51,732 bases of DNA from CAIKAP01 sp964574605 (lineage in GTDB: Bacteria > Verrucomicrobiota > Verrucomicrobiia > Palsa-1439): the NCBI GenBank assembly GCA_964574605.1, contig CAZNOK010000006.1, positions 1 through 51,732 on the forward strand, written 5' to 3'. Within the stretch, counting starts at the first letter, position 1; every line of letters starts with the position of its first letter. Positions 24,789 through 32,861 of this stretch are shown piece after piece. Made by a program: the position numbers and the translations under genes. Below the pieces are notes generated by a model, which had not been told where the DNA came from, did no database searches, and was given only the letters and a program-made list of their open reading frames with translations.

Positions 24789-24817
24789 ATGATAGTCACC
24801 GCTTCCGAGCGTGTCAA
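24789..24817 (-). promoter_or_regulatory. Near-consensus sigma70 promoter of the prepilin gene
   Basis: On the minus strand TTGACA (24817-24812), 17-nt spacer, TATCAT (24794-24789). Predicted transcript start is near 24782, giving a leader of about 31 nt with a GGAG ribosome site. Confidence 0.7.
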
Positions 24818-24901
24818 CAAGCAAATCGATCCGATCCGCAAATAAATTGGAAGATCGTGGGCCGGTTCTTCCAAGGCTGCTGCGACGTGTCTATGGCCGT
24901 C

Positions 24902-26440
24902 CTAGCGATCTTGACTCCCGTGGCACTCTCCGGTTTTCCCATCGAGATAAAACGCCTCCATCATTGGCCGATATTGATTCATGAGTTTGTCGTAGAACTC
25001 CAAGGGCGGTTTCGCATCAGCCGGCAGGAAAGACTTGTAGGGATGCGTCTTCGAATACGCGTCGAATTCCTTGCGGACTGTCTTCAAGGCTTCGGGATCA
25101 GTGAGCAGGTCAATCGCCGTGGCCGCCATCGCTTTCGCGCCCGCGTTGGCCCCCTTCCACGCGGTCGAGCCGAAACCGCAGGCCACGGTGGACCAGTGAT
25201 GACCGTGCGCGCCTGGGGCGATGCCGGGAAAACGGATCGTCGTCGTGGGCGCGACCAGTGTGACGTCGCCGTGGTCGGAGGAAGCGCCACCAACAAAAAC
25301 AGTCGCAGGCTTCTCGACTGCGCCGACTTTTGTCGGCATCCCCGTTGGTGACGCGCCTAATTCCTTCTGCAACGCCTTTGCGAATTGATGCTCTTCTCCG
25401 GTCCATTCCGGCATGCCGACGAGCTTGATGTTCGTCATCGCCAATTCGGCGAGCGACTTGCTGTGGTGCGACTGGTGCGCGGCGGCCAACACGCGCGTCT
25501 CGGCCAATTCTGTTCCCGTGGCCAAGGCAGCGCCCTTCGCGCAGTTGACGAGCCGTTCGTATGTCTCCAGCAACTTCGCGTCAGAGCTGCGCACAAAATA
25601 CCACACTTGGGCCCGGTCCGGAACAACGTTGGGCGCCTCCCCGCCGTCGGGAATCACATAATGCAAGCGGGTGGAGAAGTGCAAATGTTCGCGGAGGTAG
25701 TTTGCCGAGACGTTCATGATTTCTACGGCGTCCAGCGCGCTTCGCCCACTCCACGGCGCACCGCCGGCGTGCGCAGTCTTTCCGCGAAACGCGAACGTGA
25801 CGGAAATCATCGCGCTGCCGGCGACGCCGTAGGCGGTCTGGAAACCCGATCCCGCATGATTGTTGATCACCACGTCAACGTCCTTGAACAACCCGGCCCT
25901 GATCATGTATGGACGGCTGACGAGTATCTCCTCCGCCGGCGAACCGAACAGCTTGATGGTTCCGGCGAGTTTGTGCTTGTTCATCGCCTCTTTCACGGCA
26001 ATCGCGGCCGCAGTGGCGGCGGCCGACATGAGGTTGTGGCCGCAACCGTGGCCGGGCGCGCCGGCCACCACGGGATCCGGTTTCGGCGTCCGACCTTTTT
26101 GCGAGAGCATCGGCAGCGCATCATACTCCACGAGGATGCCCACGACCGGTTTGCCCGACCCGTAGCTGGCCGCGAAACAGGTCGGCATGCCGGCCAACCC
26201 TTTCTCGACCGTGAACCCGGCTTCCTCCACCGTCTTGATCAACAGCGCGGAAGATTTGTGTTCTTGCAATCCCAACTCCGCATACGACCAGATTGCGTCG
26301 GATATCCTGCCGAACTTTGTGGCGGTTTCCGACTGACTCAACCAGTCGAGCACCGTTTGCTTTTCCGGGGTGACCCCGGCCCATACCGTGCCGGTCAAGA
26401 GAACCAGCACGACGAGGAAACCACAACAAATCTGTTTCAT
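24902..26440 (-). CDS. Exported M20-family amidohydrolase (AbgB-like)
   Basis: A 512-residue metallopeptidase-fold protein. MKQICCGFLVVLVLLTGTVWAG is a signal peptide. Metal-site motifs of the M20D amidohydrolase branch are LVEYDALP, GHGCGHNLMSAA (His/Cys ligands) and GSPAEEILVSRPYM (Glu ligands). FRGKTAHAGGAPWSGRSALD is the dimerisation-domain start and PGAHGHHWSTV the last metal His. The closest characterised relatives are AbgB (p-aminobenzoyl-glutamate hydrolase subunit) and N-acyl amino-acid amidohydrolases; the true substrate is unknown. Its start overlaps the ACT-protein stop by 4 nt, so the pair is coupled. Confidence 0.9.
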   Translation of the reverse strand: MKQICCGFLVVLVLLTGTVWAGVTPEKQTVLDWLSQSETATKFGRISDAIWSYAELGLQEHKSSALLIKTVEEAGFTVEKGLAGMPTCFAASYGSGKPVVGILVEYDALPMLSQKGRTPKPDPVVAGAPGHGCGHNLMSAAATAAAIAVKEAMNKHKLAGTIKLFGSPAEEILVSRPYMIRAGLFKDVDVVINNHAGSGFQTAYGVAGSAMISVTFAFRGKTAHAGGAPWSGRSALDAVEIMNVSANYLREHLHFSTRLHYVIPDGGEAPNVVPDRAQVWYFVRSSDAKLLETYERLVNCAKGAALATGTELAETRVLAAAHQSHHSKSLAELAMTNIKLVGMPEWTGEEHQFAKALQKELGASPTGMPTKVGAVEKPATVFVGGASSDHGDVTLVAPTTTIRFPGIAPGAHGHHWSTVACGFGSTAWKGANAGAKAMAATAIDLLTDPEALKTVRKEFDAYSKTHPYKSFLPADAKPPLEFYDKLMNQYRPMMEAFYLDGKTGECHGSQDR

Positions 26441-26859
26441 ACAGCCGTGAGAACGCGTTGCGCCTTTTTCAGGTCCGCCGCAGTGTCAAAGCCGAGATAC
26501 ACGACATACCGCGCGCCGATCACCGAGCCTGAGAATCCGCGCAGGTTGATGCCCGCCTCGCCCATCTTTCCGGCCAACTGCGCCGCAGTGCCCGGACGGT
26601 CCCCGCCTTCGATGCGCAACGTATGCAGCTTATTGCTCATGGCAAAGCCGAGTTCCTTGGCCGCCTTGACTTGGCGGTTGCCGCGGATCGGCGCAATGAA
26701 CACAAGCCCCTTGGCCGGTGTATCGCGTGTCCGTCGCGCGAAGATGAACTCGAGATTCGCGCCTGCTTCCGCCAACCCGGCCAGTTTGCGGGCCAGCGTA
26801 CCCGGCTTGTTCTCCATGAGCGCCAGCCAAACATCCACCTTTTTCACGAGTTGCTTCAT
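26437..26859 (-). CDS. Tandem ACT-domain protein
   Basis: A 140-residue cytoplasmic protein with two ACT folds. The first begins KVDVWLALMENKPGTLARKL, with the Asn-Lys-Pro-Gly ligand turn. The second includes HTLRIEGGDRPGTAAQLAGK. ACT domains bind amino acids and regulate enzymes; this protein has no catalytic part. AAAGGAG precedes the ATG. Coupling to the amidohydrolase gene suggests a shared amino-acid-related role, though the amidohydrolase is exported and the ACT protein is not. Confidence 0.85.
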   Translation of the reverse strand: MKQLVKKVDVWLALMENKPGTLARKLAGLAEAGANLEFIFARRTRDTPAKGLVFIAPIRGNRQVKAAKELGFAMSNKLHTLRIEGGDRPGTAAQLAGKMGEAGINLRGFSGSVIGARYVVYLGFDTAADLKKAQRVLTAV

Positions 26860-26915
26860 ACGGCTCCTTTCGTTACACGGCGGACACTACCACCGTTTCT
26901 GTCGGCAGCGCAAGC

Positions 26916-29414
26916 TCATCGCCACTCGTGCTTCGGGTATTTGCGCTGCAACTCCTGTTTCAACTTCGGGTACGTCTCCTTCCAGAAATTTGCGAGGTTC
27001 TGAGTCACCTGCACCGGCCGCTGGTTCGGCGCCAGAATCTCAATCAACAACGGCACACGACGTTGCGCCACCCATAACCCTTTCACGCCGTACAAATCCT
27101 GAATCCGCGCCGCCAATCGCGGCGGTCCGTCGCTCGCGTAGGTGATTTTCGCGCGTCGTCCGCCCGGCAACTCCAAACGCTCCGGCGCATACTCGTCCAC
27201 CCACGCCTGTTGTTGCCCCGAAAGCCACGCCTTCACCACCGGCCAGACCGGCTTGTCCTTGATCTCCTTGTAACTCACCGCGCCGTGACAGACCTGCTCC
27301 ACCAACGCCGCGCGATCCTCGTTCGTAATCGCCGGCAGTTCGAGTTCCGGCATCCATGCGCGCAGGCAGTTCACGCGCACAATCCACTGCTCGACCGCCT
27401 CGCTCCACCCGTTCAACACAAGCCGCCCCGCGAGCACTTCGCCGGCTAGAATCCGCGCTGCCTCGCTCAATGGCGGTTTGTCGCTTCGCGCCGCTTCCAG
27501 CACCAAGTCTCGGAACTTCTTCTGTCGCTCGACAAACACGCGCCGCATCGTTTCGTCGTAGATCACCGACTGCGTTTCGCTGAAATCTTTCGGGAACAAT
27601 TCGCGCAGCCATTCCTCCTTCACCGCTGTCGCACCGCTCAACAGCACGGCTACCTCGCGTCCCTCGACCTCGGCGATCTCCGTCACCACCAGCAACGGCG
27701 CCTGCACCACACTTTCTCGTGCCAGCACGCCTTTGCGACCGCGCACCAACGTGCACCGCAACGTCCCCACGTCGAGCCGCCGCGCCAAGTGATCGGCGAA
27801 CGCGGTCAACACGCACTTGTGAACCGTCTCACGATTCGCCGGTTTCTCAGCGACTTCCAATCCTACGCGCTCGGCAATCTGGAGGAACTGTTGAAACAAC
27901 GGCCCGACCTGCCGGGCCGACTGCGCATGAACGCCGAGCCTCCGACACCGCTCAACATTGAAACCGTTCCGCTCCGCGTACCGGTATGCCCGCATCAACA
28001 CGAACAAGTCCGACTCGGTCTCGCCGCCGAACAATTCCTCGCGCGCTTCCGTCACCGACTTCCCCTGCCCACGCACCAACAGGTCGCGTCCCTGTGTCAG
28101 TGCCGCAATCAGCGCCGCCTGTCGGACGCAGCCAAAATCCGCCGCTGCAAGCAGCATCCGCGAGTATCGCGGATGTAATGGGAACGCCAGCATCCGGCGA
28201 CCAAGACTGGTGATTTGTGATCGGTGATCGGTCGCGCCTAAATCCTCCAACAACATTTCCGTCCGCTCCAGCGCCTTCGCCTCCGGCGCTTCGAGCCAAC
28301 GGAACTTTTTCACGTCATCCACGCCGCTCGCCTTCAACGTCAACACGACCTCGGCGAGATCAAGCCGCTTCACCTCCGGCAGCTCCTGCGCCGGACGCAT
28401 CTCGTGTTCGCGCTCCGTCCACAACCGCAAGCAAATGCCCGGCGACGTTCGCCCGGCGCGGCCTGCGCGCTGGTCCGCCGATGCGCGGCTGATTTTCTCG
28501 ACGAGCAATGTGTTGATGCCGCGGTGCGGATCGTAACGTGGAATCCGCGCCAAGCCGCTGTCCACGACGATCTGCACGCCGTCAATCGTCAGCGAAGTCT
28601 CCGCGACGTTCGTTGCCACGACAATTTTCCGTTGGTCATAGCGCGCCACTGCCGCGTCCTGATCGTTCACCGCCAAGTCGCCGTGCAACGGCAGCACAAT
28701 GAACGCGCTACCGAGACGGTCCTGAACTGTCTGTACTGTCCGGCTGATCTCGTAAGCTCCCGGCATGAACACCAGCGCATCGCCTTCGTGCCGCCGCGTG
28801 AGTTGTTCGAGAGCTTCGGCTGCAAGTTCCCACACCGGCGTATCACCGGCAGGCTTGCGCAAATACTCGACACTGACCGGGAATGTTCGACCTTCCGACG
28901 ACAACACCGTGCACGGCGCAAGATATTTCTCCACCGCCGCAACGTCGAGCGTCGCCGACATCACGATGATGAACAGGTCCGGCCGCACCGTCTCCTGAAT
29001 CTGAAGTGCGCGAGCCAGCGTGATGTCGCCGTACAGGTGCCGCTCGTGGAACTCGTCGAAGATCAACGTGCCAACACCGTGCAACGTCGGGTCCGAAAGC
29101 ATCTGGCGCAGCAACACGCCTTCCGTCACGTAGCGGATCCGCGTTCGCGGCGAGCTCACGTCGTCGAACCGGATTTGGTAGCCGACTTCGTCGCCGAGTT
29201 TCACGCCGCGATCTTTCGCGACCCACGCTGCCAACATTCGCGTCGGCAACCGTCGCGGCTGAAGGATGACAATCTGGCTGTCGTCGCGAAACAACATCTG
29301 CGGAACCTGCGTTGATTTGCCTGAGCCGGTCGGCGCAGTGATGATAAGCCGCCGCTGCTTGGCCACAGCGGCAAGCAGTCGTTGCTCGATCTCAAAAATG
29401 GGCAGGTCGCGCAT
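26916..29414 (-). CDS. hrpB: ATP-dependent DEAH-box helicase HrpB
   Basis: An 832-residue helicase. Motifs in order: Walker A TAPTGSGKST, motif Ia ILQPRRLPTRMLA, Walker B IFDEFHERHLYGD (DEFH variant typical of HrpB), SAT in IVMSATLD, VATNVAETSLTIDGV and QRAGRAGRTSPG (motif VI). The HrpB C-terminal domain ends ELQRKYPKHEWR. The start at 29414 is chosen because the open frame upstream to 29570 runs antisense through the methyladenine glycosylase gene. E. coli HrpB is 809 aa. Its biological role is poorly known; RNA helicase activity is assumed. A short insert DHRSQITS (28210-28232 region) interrupts the usual 'LGALD...LTxLGRRM' segment. Confidence 0.92.
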   Translation of the reverse strand: MRDLPIFEIEQRLLAAVAKQRRLIITAPTGSGKSTQVPQMLFRDDSQIVILQPRRLPTRMLAAWVAKDRGVKLGDEVGYQIRFDDVSSPRTRIRYVTEGVLLRQMLSDPTLHGVGTLIFDEFHERHLYGDITLARALQIQETVRPDLFIIVMSATLDVAAVEKYLAPCTVLSSEGRTFPVSVEYLRKPAGDTPVWELAAEALEQLTRRHEGDALVFMPGAYEISRTVQTVQDRLGSAFIVLPLHGDLAVNDQDAAVARYDQRKIVVATNVAETSLTIDGVQIVVDSGLARIPRYDPHRGINTLLVEKISRASADQRAGRAGRTSPGICLRLWTEREHEMRPAQELPEVKRLDLAEVVLTLKASGVDDVKKFRWLEAPEAKALERTEMLLEDLGATDHRSQITSLGRRMLAFPLHPRYSRMLLAAADFGCVRQAALIAALTQGRDLLVRGQGKSVTEAREELFGGETESDLFVLMRAYRYAERNGFNVERCRRLGVHAQSARQVGPLFQQFLQIAERVGLEVAEKPANRETVHKCVLTAFADHLARRLDVGTLRCTLVRGRKGVLARESVVQAPLLVVTEIAEVEGREVAVLLSGATAVKEEWLRELFPKDFSETQSVIYDETMRRVFVERQKKFRDLVLEAARSDKPPLSEAARILAGEVLAGRLVLNGWSEAVEQWIVRVNCLRAWMPELELPAITNEDRAALVEQVCHGAVSYKEIKDKPVWPVVKAWLSGQQQAWVDEYAPERLELPGGRRAKITYASDGPPRLAARIQDLYGVKGLWVAQRRVPLLIEILAPNQRPVQVTQNLANFWKETYPKLKQELQRKYPKHEWR
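28210..28232 (-). repeat. In-frame GATCAC-type tandem insert in hrpB
   Basis: The coding strand reads GATCACCGATCACAAATCAC through this site, repeating the ATCAC unit three times and translating as DHRSQIT. The 12-mer ATCACAAATCAC matches ATCACAAGTCAC in the giant kinase at 14904-14915 with one difference. Confidence 0.6.
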
Positions 29415-29423
29415 GTACGGCTC

Positions 29424-29432
29424 TGCTATACT
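29424..29432 (+). promoter_or_regulatory. Extended -10 promoter for the methyladenine glycosylase, leaderless
   Basis: TGC-TATACT (29424-29432) is an extended -10 box. Only 6 nt separate it from the ATG at 29439. No good -35 is seen. The divergent hrpB start codon is 24 nt away, so both promoters must overlap. Confidence 0.45.
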
Positions 29433-29438
29433 CCAATC

Positions 29439-29987
29439 ATGCGAAAACTGGCGAGAGAGTTCTACGACCGCGATACGCAGCTCGTCGCGCGCGAACTGCT
29501 CGGCAAGCTGCTCGTCCACGGCGAGCGCGTCGGGCGCATTGTCGAGACCGAAGCCTATCTCGGCTCGCACGATCTCGCCTCACACTCGTCGCGTGGCCTC
29601 ACCCAGCGCAACGCGCCGATGTTCGGCCCGCCGGGGTTTGCGTATGTCTATATGATTTACGGAATGTATTTTTGCATGAACGTCGTGACCGAGCGCGAAG
29701 GACACGCCTCGGCAGTGTTACTGCGCGCGCTGGAGCCGGTGCAGGGGATTGACGGAAATACCAATGGGCCGGGATTGCTCTGCAACGCGATGGAAATTGA
29801 CCGGCGGTTGAATGGACATGATCTACTGAGCGACGATTTCTTCATCGCGGAAGGTCGCGGCACTGAGGCCGCTCCCACTTTCAGGATTGTGAAGCGTCCA
29901 CGAATCGGCGTTGACTACGCCAAACATTGGGCGCGGCGTCATCTTCGATTCTACATCGCCGGCAATCAGTTCGTGTCGCGACGTTAG
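29439..29987 (+). CDS. DNA-3-methyladenine glycosylase (AAG/MPG type)
   Basis: A 182-residue glycosylase of the AAG (mammalian MPG) family. MRKLAREFYDRDTQLVAREL starts the fold. RIVETEAYLG holds the catalytic Glu, followed by HDLASHSSRGLTQRN, MFGPPGFAYVYMIYGMYFC, NGPGLLCNAM, RIGVDYA and the C-terminal FYIAGNQFVSRR, all family marks. It removes alkylated purines to begin base-excision repair. Near residue 140 the sequence EGRGTEAAPTF is encoded by an inverted, diverged copy of the 25-nt repeat (29854-29878). The stop overlaps the convergent RNase HIII gene by 4 nt. The start is next to a -10 box, with no ribosome site. Confidence 0.93.
   Translation: MRKLAREFYDRDTQLVARELLGKLLVHGERVGRIVETEAYLGSHDLASHSSRGLTQRNAPMFGPPGFAYVYMIYGMYFCMNVVTEREGHASAVLLRALEPVQGIDGNTNGPGLLCNAMEIDRRLNGHDLLSDDFFIAEGRGTEAAPTFRIVKRPRIGVDYAKHWARRHLRFYIAGNQFVSRR
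29854..29878 (-). repeat. In-frame 25-nt repeat, inverted and diverged copy 3
   Basis: Read on the minus strand this segment matches the kinase repeats (10249-10273, 15598-15622) at 22 of 25 positions, including the GTGGGAG start and CGAC end. It is translated from the other strand as GRGTEAAPT inside the methyladenine glycosylase, between two conserved blocks. Two of the differences fall in the hairpin stem region. Confidence 0.7.
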
Positions 29988-30901
29988 GCGAGCACCCGTT
30001 GCGCGGTGCGGAAGTGCATCTTGGCAATCGTCGGCAGCACATCGGGACCGTGTTTGGCGACAGCTTCCTTACCGGCCTCGATGACCGCCTCGGACGCGCC
30101 TTTTGGCAGTTTGATGTCAAGTTCGCGTCCGAGCTTGATGAGTCGGCGGACAAATTCGTCGCGCGCGATGATCGAGGCGGCAGCCACGGCGATGTCGCTC
30201 TCGGCTTTGTGGCGTTGGACCAACTCGATCTTCTTGCCGCGTTCCATCAGAGCTTTCTCGATGATTCGTTTGTTGCCGAACTGGTCGGCGATGGCCTTCT
30301 TACAGTCGGGCACCTTCGCCAGCAGGTTCTCGATGATGCGCGCGTGGCCCCAGCCGAGTATGCTGTTGACGTTGCGCATCGAGGTGTGAAGCCGGTTGTA
30401 GGCTTCGTTGCCGATGGGCACGACGCTCCAGAGGCAGCCTTTCGTGCCGCGAATACCTTTCGCGATCTCGAAGATCCGCTTGTCGCTGGAGATCGCCTTG
30501 CTGTCCTTCACACCAAGCTCCGTCAACTCGGGGATCGCCGATTCGTTGACGTATACGCCGGCGACGACGAGCGGGCCGAAGAAGTCGCCTTTGCCGGATT
30601 CGTCAACGCCGATGCGCGGCTGGAGTCGCGACGGGTCGAGTATGTCCTCGTAGCCGAACTTCGCTTCGCCGAGCAGGACGGGTTCGAGATAGAACTGGAT
30701 GAAATCGGTCGTGCCTTTGCCTTGGATGACGAGCTTGCCGCTCTTGTAAAGCGCGAGGCTGACTTTGTCGCCGCGATGTTCTGCGCCGAAGTGCGCGTAT
30801 TCAACGTCACGGAACATATAGCCGCGTTCCGTGAGGTCGCGTTTGAGTTGCGCGACCTTGCCGGCGGGCAGCGGGCACGTGTAGGATGTGCGTTCAGGCA
30901 T
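29984..30901 (-). CDS. rnhC: Ribonuclease HIII
   Basis: A 305-residue protein. The N-terminal ~85 residues, from MPERTSYTCPLPAGKVAQLK, form the TBP-like substrate-binding domain specific to RNase HIII. The catalytic domain begins RIGVDESGKGDFFGPLVVAG with Asp100 and Glu101, followed by GVKDSKAISSDKR and later KAESDIAVAAASIIARDEF with the further acidic residue. The DESGKGDFFGP variant marks type HIII rather than HII. It degrades RNA in RNA-DNA hybrids and may help replication and repair. Its ATG shares the tetranucleotide CATG with the divergent mutY start. A TTGACC-N18-AATTGT promoter may drive a leaderless mRNA. Confidence 0.92.
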   Translation of the reverse strand: MPERTSYTCPLPAGKVAQLKRDLTERGYMFRDVEYAHFGAEHRGDKVSLALYKSGKLVIQGKGTTDFIQFYLEPVLLGEAKFGYEDILDPSRLQPRIGVDESGKGDFFGPLVVAGVYVNESAIPELTELGVKDSKAISSDKRIFEIAKGIRGTKGCLWSVVPIGNEAYNRLHTSMRNVNSILGWGHARIIENLLAKVPDCKKAIADQFGNKRIIEKALMERGKKIELVQRHKAESDIAVAAASIIARDEFVRRLIKLGRELDIKLPKGASEAVIEAGKEAVAKHGPDVLPTIAKMHFRTAQRVLA

Positions 30902-31916
30902 GGCCAGACAATTCCACATCGCACCGGCCACGGTCAACGCATTTCGGCGCGCGTTGCCCCGCTGGTATCGCCGTCACAAGCGCGACCTGCCATGGCGGCG
31001 AACGCGCGATCCGTACGCGATCTGGGTCAGCGAGATCATGCTCCAGCAAACCCGCGTGGAGACGGTGATACCGTATTATGCGCGATGGATGCGGGTGTTC
31101 CCGACCGTCGCGGCACTGGCGCGAGCACCCGCGAGCCGCGTGCTGAAGTTGTGGGAAGGACTTGGTTACTACTCTCGCGCCCGCAATCTGCGCCGCGCCG
31201 CGCAGATGGTTGTTGGTAGGGTCGCGCCGCTGGCGCGACCGCGTGGTTTTCGGACGAGCCGGCGGCTCGTCCCTACCACAGCGGTGGATCTGCGCCGTTT
31301 ACCCGGCGTCGGTCGCTACACGGCGGGAGCGATTGCCAGCATCGCGTTCGATGAATGCGCTGCGCTGGTGGACGGCAACGTGGCGCGGGTGTTTGCCCGC
31401 GTGTTCAATATCCGCGCGAACGTGAAGCTACCGGCGACACGGCGTCGGCTTTGGAAGTTGGCGGAGGCGCTCTTGCCGGCGCGCGGCTGCGGCGAGTTCA
31501 ATCAGGCGTTGATGGAACTCGGCGCGCTGGTCTGCCTGCCGGCGAATCCGCGCTGCGAGGGATGTCCGTTGCGCCGCGTGTGCAGGGCGCCGGGTGATGC
31601 GTTGCCAAACCGCGGCCCGAAACAGCGAATCCACCGTGTGACAGAGGACGTGATGCTGGCACAACGCGACGGCAAGGTGCTGCTGCGCCGGCGTCCGGCG
31701 TCGGGGTTGCTGGCGGGGATGTGGGAGTTGCCGCCGTACGACGGGCGGAGTGGTCGGCTGGTGTTGACGGTGCGGCACGCCGTCACAAACCGGCGAATCA
31801 CGTTGCGGGTTTGGAAATGCCGGCTGCGAAAACCGCCGCGCGGTTGTTGTTGGATGTCGCCGCGTTCGCTGACAATGCCGTCAGCGCACCGGCGCGCGCT
31901 GGCGCTAGCGCACTGA
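30900..31916 (+). CDS. mutY: A/G-specific adenine DNA glycosylase
   Basis: A 338-residue MutY. WVSEIMLQQT holds the catalytic Glu (residue 45), LPGVGRYTAGA is the helix-hairpin-helix, VDGNVARVFAR holds the catalytic Asp158, and Cys212-x6-Cys219-x2-Cys222-x5-Cys228 binds the 4Fe-4S cluster. The C-terminal NUDIX-like part reads LAGMWELPPYDG and HAVTNRRITLRVW. It removes A opposite 8-oxoguanine. Residues 106-126 are encoded exactly by the 63-nt palindromic element at 31215-31277 and replace a short variable loop before the helix-hairpin-helix. The extreme C-terminus is basic but still aligns with the WxxxxxLxxxPxxxPHRxxL pattern, so no frameshift is claimed. GTG at 30888 is an alternative start. 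Confidence 0.93.
   Translation: MARQFHIAPATVNAFRRALPRWYRRHKRDLPWRRTRDPYAIWVSEIMLQQTRVETVIPYYARWMRVFPTVAALARAPASRVLKLWEGLGYYSRARNLRRAAQMVVGRVAPLARPRGFRTSRRLVPTTAVDLRRLPGVGRYTAGAIASIAFDECAALVDGNVARVFARVFNIRANVKLPATRRRLWKLAEALLPARGCGEFNQALMELGALVCLPANPRCEGCPLRRVCRAPGDALPNRGPKQRIHRVTEDVMLAQRDGKVLLRRRPASGLLAGMWELPPYDGRSGRLVLTVRHAVTNRRITLRVWKCRLRKPPRGCCWMSPRSLTMPSAHRRALALAH
30908..30937 (-). promoter_or_regulatory. Possible leaderless promoter of rnhC inside mutY
   Basis: On the minus strand TTGACC (30937-30932), 18-nt spacer, AATTGT (30913-30908), then 6 nt to the ATG. The -10 is weak, but the spacing equals that of the thrC and methyladenine glycosylase promoters. Confidence 0.3.
31215..31277. 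repeat. Two-hairpin palindromic element in frame inside mutY
   Basis: The outer stem GGTAGGG (31215-31221) / CCCTACC (31271-31277) encloses two perfect hairpins with 3-nt loops: GTCGCGCC-GCT-GGCGCGAC (31221-31239) and GACGAGCC-GGC-GGCTCGTC (31253-31271). The whole unit is 63 nt, exactly 21 codons, starts on a codon boundary and contains no stop in the mutY frame. Outer stem and plan are shared with 6431-6500. Confidence 0.9.
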
Positions 31917-31935
31917 CAGACCTGCGCCGCGCTTT

Positions 31936-32823
31936 TCAGACCAGCGGCAACTGCTCCTCGCCGGCCGCCGCGACGGCGCCGCGCAACTGCGGGAACCTCG
32001 CGAGCAACTCCACCGGCGCCCGCGTCGCGGCTTCCGGCTGCGCGCGCGCCTTCAACTGAAGCGCGTTGGCGAACGCCTTCGCGTCCTTGTGATTGTTGAA
32101 CACGGCGAACGTCCGCTGCGTCTTCGACGCCACGCGCCGCATCCGGGCCAGCAACTCATCCAGTTCCTTCTCGGCGTACAGATAATCGTAGCGCGCGCCG
32201 TACACCGTCTCTTCACGAAACCAGTTCTTCGCGTTGCGCCCGTGCAACCGGAAGTAGCCGGTGGCGCTGGTTGCAAGCTCCGTCGCGCCGAGACAGTGCG
32301 ACAACTGCGGCTGGTCCACGTTGCAGTAGATGAACCCGCACCGCCGGAACGAAACCGGAACATTTTCCGCAGCCCACGAATCGTGTCGCACCTCGACCGC
32401 GACCGGCCAACCGGCAAATTGCTCCGCGATTCGACCGAGCCAATCGAGGTTGCGCGGCTCGTTTCGGAACGACCACGGAAATTGAAACAAGATCGCGTCC
32501 AAACGCTCACGCAAAGGCGCAAAGCCGCCAAGAAACAGATCCAGTTCCGCCCGCGACCACGGCGCGGCGCGCTCGTGTGTGAACCGCTGCCACGCTTTCG
32601 CAAGGAACCGGAACTGCGGACGGTGCGATGTCACGCGGAGCCAGTTCGCCGTCATTCGCGCGGTGGGCGGACGGTAGAAGGAACTGTCCACCTCGACGCA
32701 ATCGAGACACTCGGCGACCGCGCGCAGTTTGTCGGCCGGCGCGCAACGCGCCGGATAGACTGCGCCCTCCCAGTCCGGATAACTCCAGCCGGCGGTGCCG
32801 ATGAAAATCTCGCCGTTTGTCAT
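31936..32823 (-). CDS. DUF72 domain protein (YecE-like)
   Basis: A 295-residue TIM-barrel protein of the DUF72/YecE family. It begins EIFIGTAGWSYPDWEGAVYP and continues CVEVDSSFYRPPTA, FRFLAKAWQRFTHE, ILFQFPWSFRN, VAVEVRHDSW and YFRLHGRNAKNWF, the conserved order of this family. The C-terminal FAVFNNHKDAKAFANALQLK is also diagnostic. No activity is established; the TIM-barrel and its conserved Glu/Asp/His residues suggest an enzyme. It is convergent with mutY (19 nt apart) and divergent from the metallophosphoesterase gene. Confidence 0.92.
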   Translation of the reverse strand: MTNGEIFIGTAGWSYPDWEGAVYPARCAPADKLRAVAECLDCVEVDSSFYRPPTARMTANWLRVTSHRPQFRFLAKAWQRFTHERAAPWSRAELDLFLGGFAPLRERLDAILFQFPWSFRNEPRNLDWLGRIAEQFAGWPVAVEVRHDSWAAENVPVSFRRCGFIYCNVDQPQLSHCLGATELATSATGYFRLHGRNAKNWFREETVYGARYDYLYAEKELDELLARMRRVASKTQRTFAVFNNHKDAKAFANALQLKARAQPEAATRAPVELLARFPQLRGAVAAAGEEQLPLV

Positions 32824-32824
32824 G

Positions 32825-32854
32825 TTGACGCGGCATCATAGCACGCTTTACACT
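32825..32854 (+). promoter_or_regulatory. Leaderless promoter of the metallophosphoesterase operon
   Basis: TTGACG (32825-32830), 18-nt spacer, TACACT (32849-32854), then 7 nt to the GTG at 32862. The predicted transcript start coincides with the start codon. The -35 adjoins the first codon of the divergent DUF72 gene (ATG at 32823). Confidence 0.6.
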
Positions 32855-32861
32855 CGGCGCC

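Noticed and set aside
29415..29570. N-terminal extension of hrpB
   Set aside because: It lies antisense within the methyladenine glycosylase gene and adds residues not typical of HrpB; the ATG at 29414 starts right at the family domain.
31867..31886. CGCTGAC...GTCAGCG hairpin near the mutY end as a terminator
   Set aside because: It lies inside the coding sequence and has no T-run; evidence is too weak.
31800..31916. Suspected frameshift at the mutY 3' end
   Set aside because: The unusual basic, Cys-rich tail still fits the MutY C-terminal pattern with PSAHRRAL and a normal stop; another frame is open but does not fit better.
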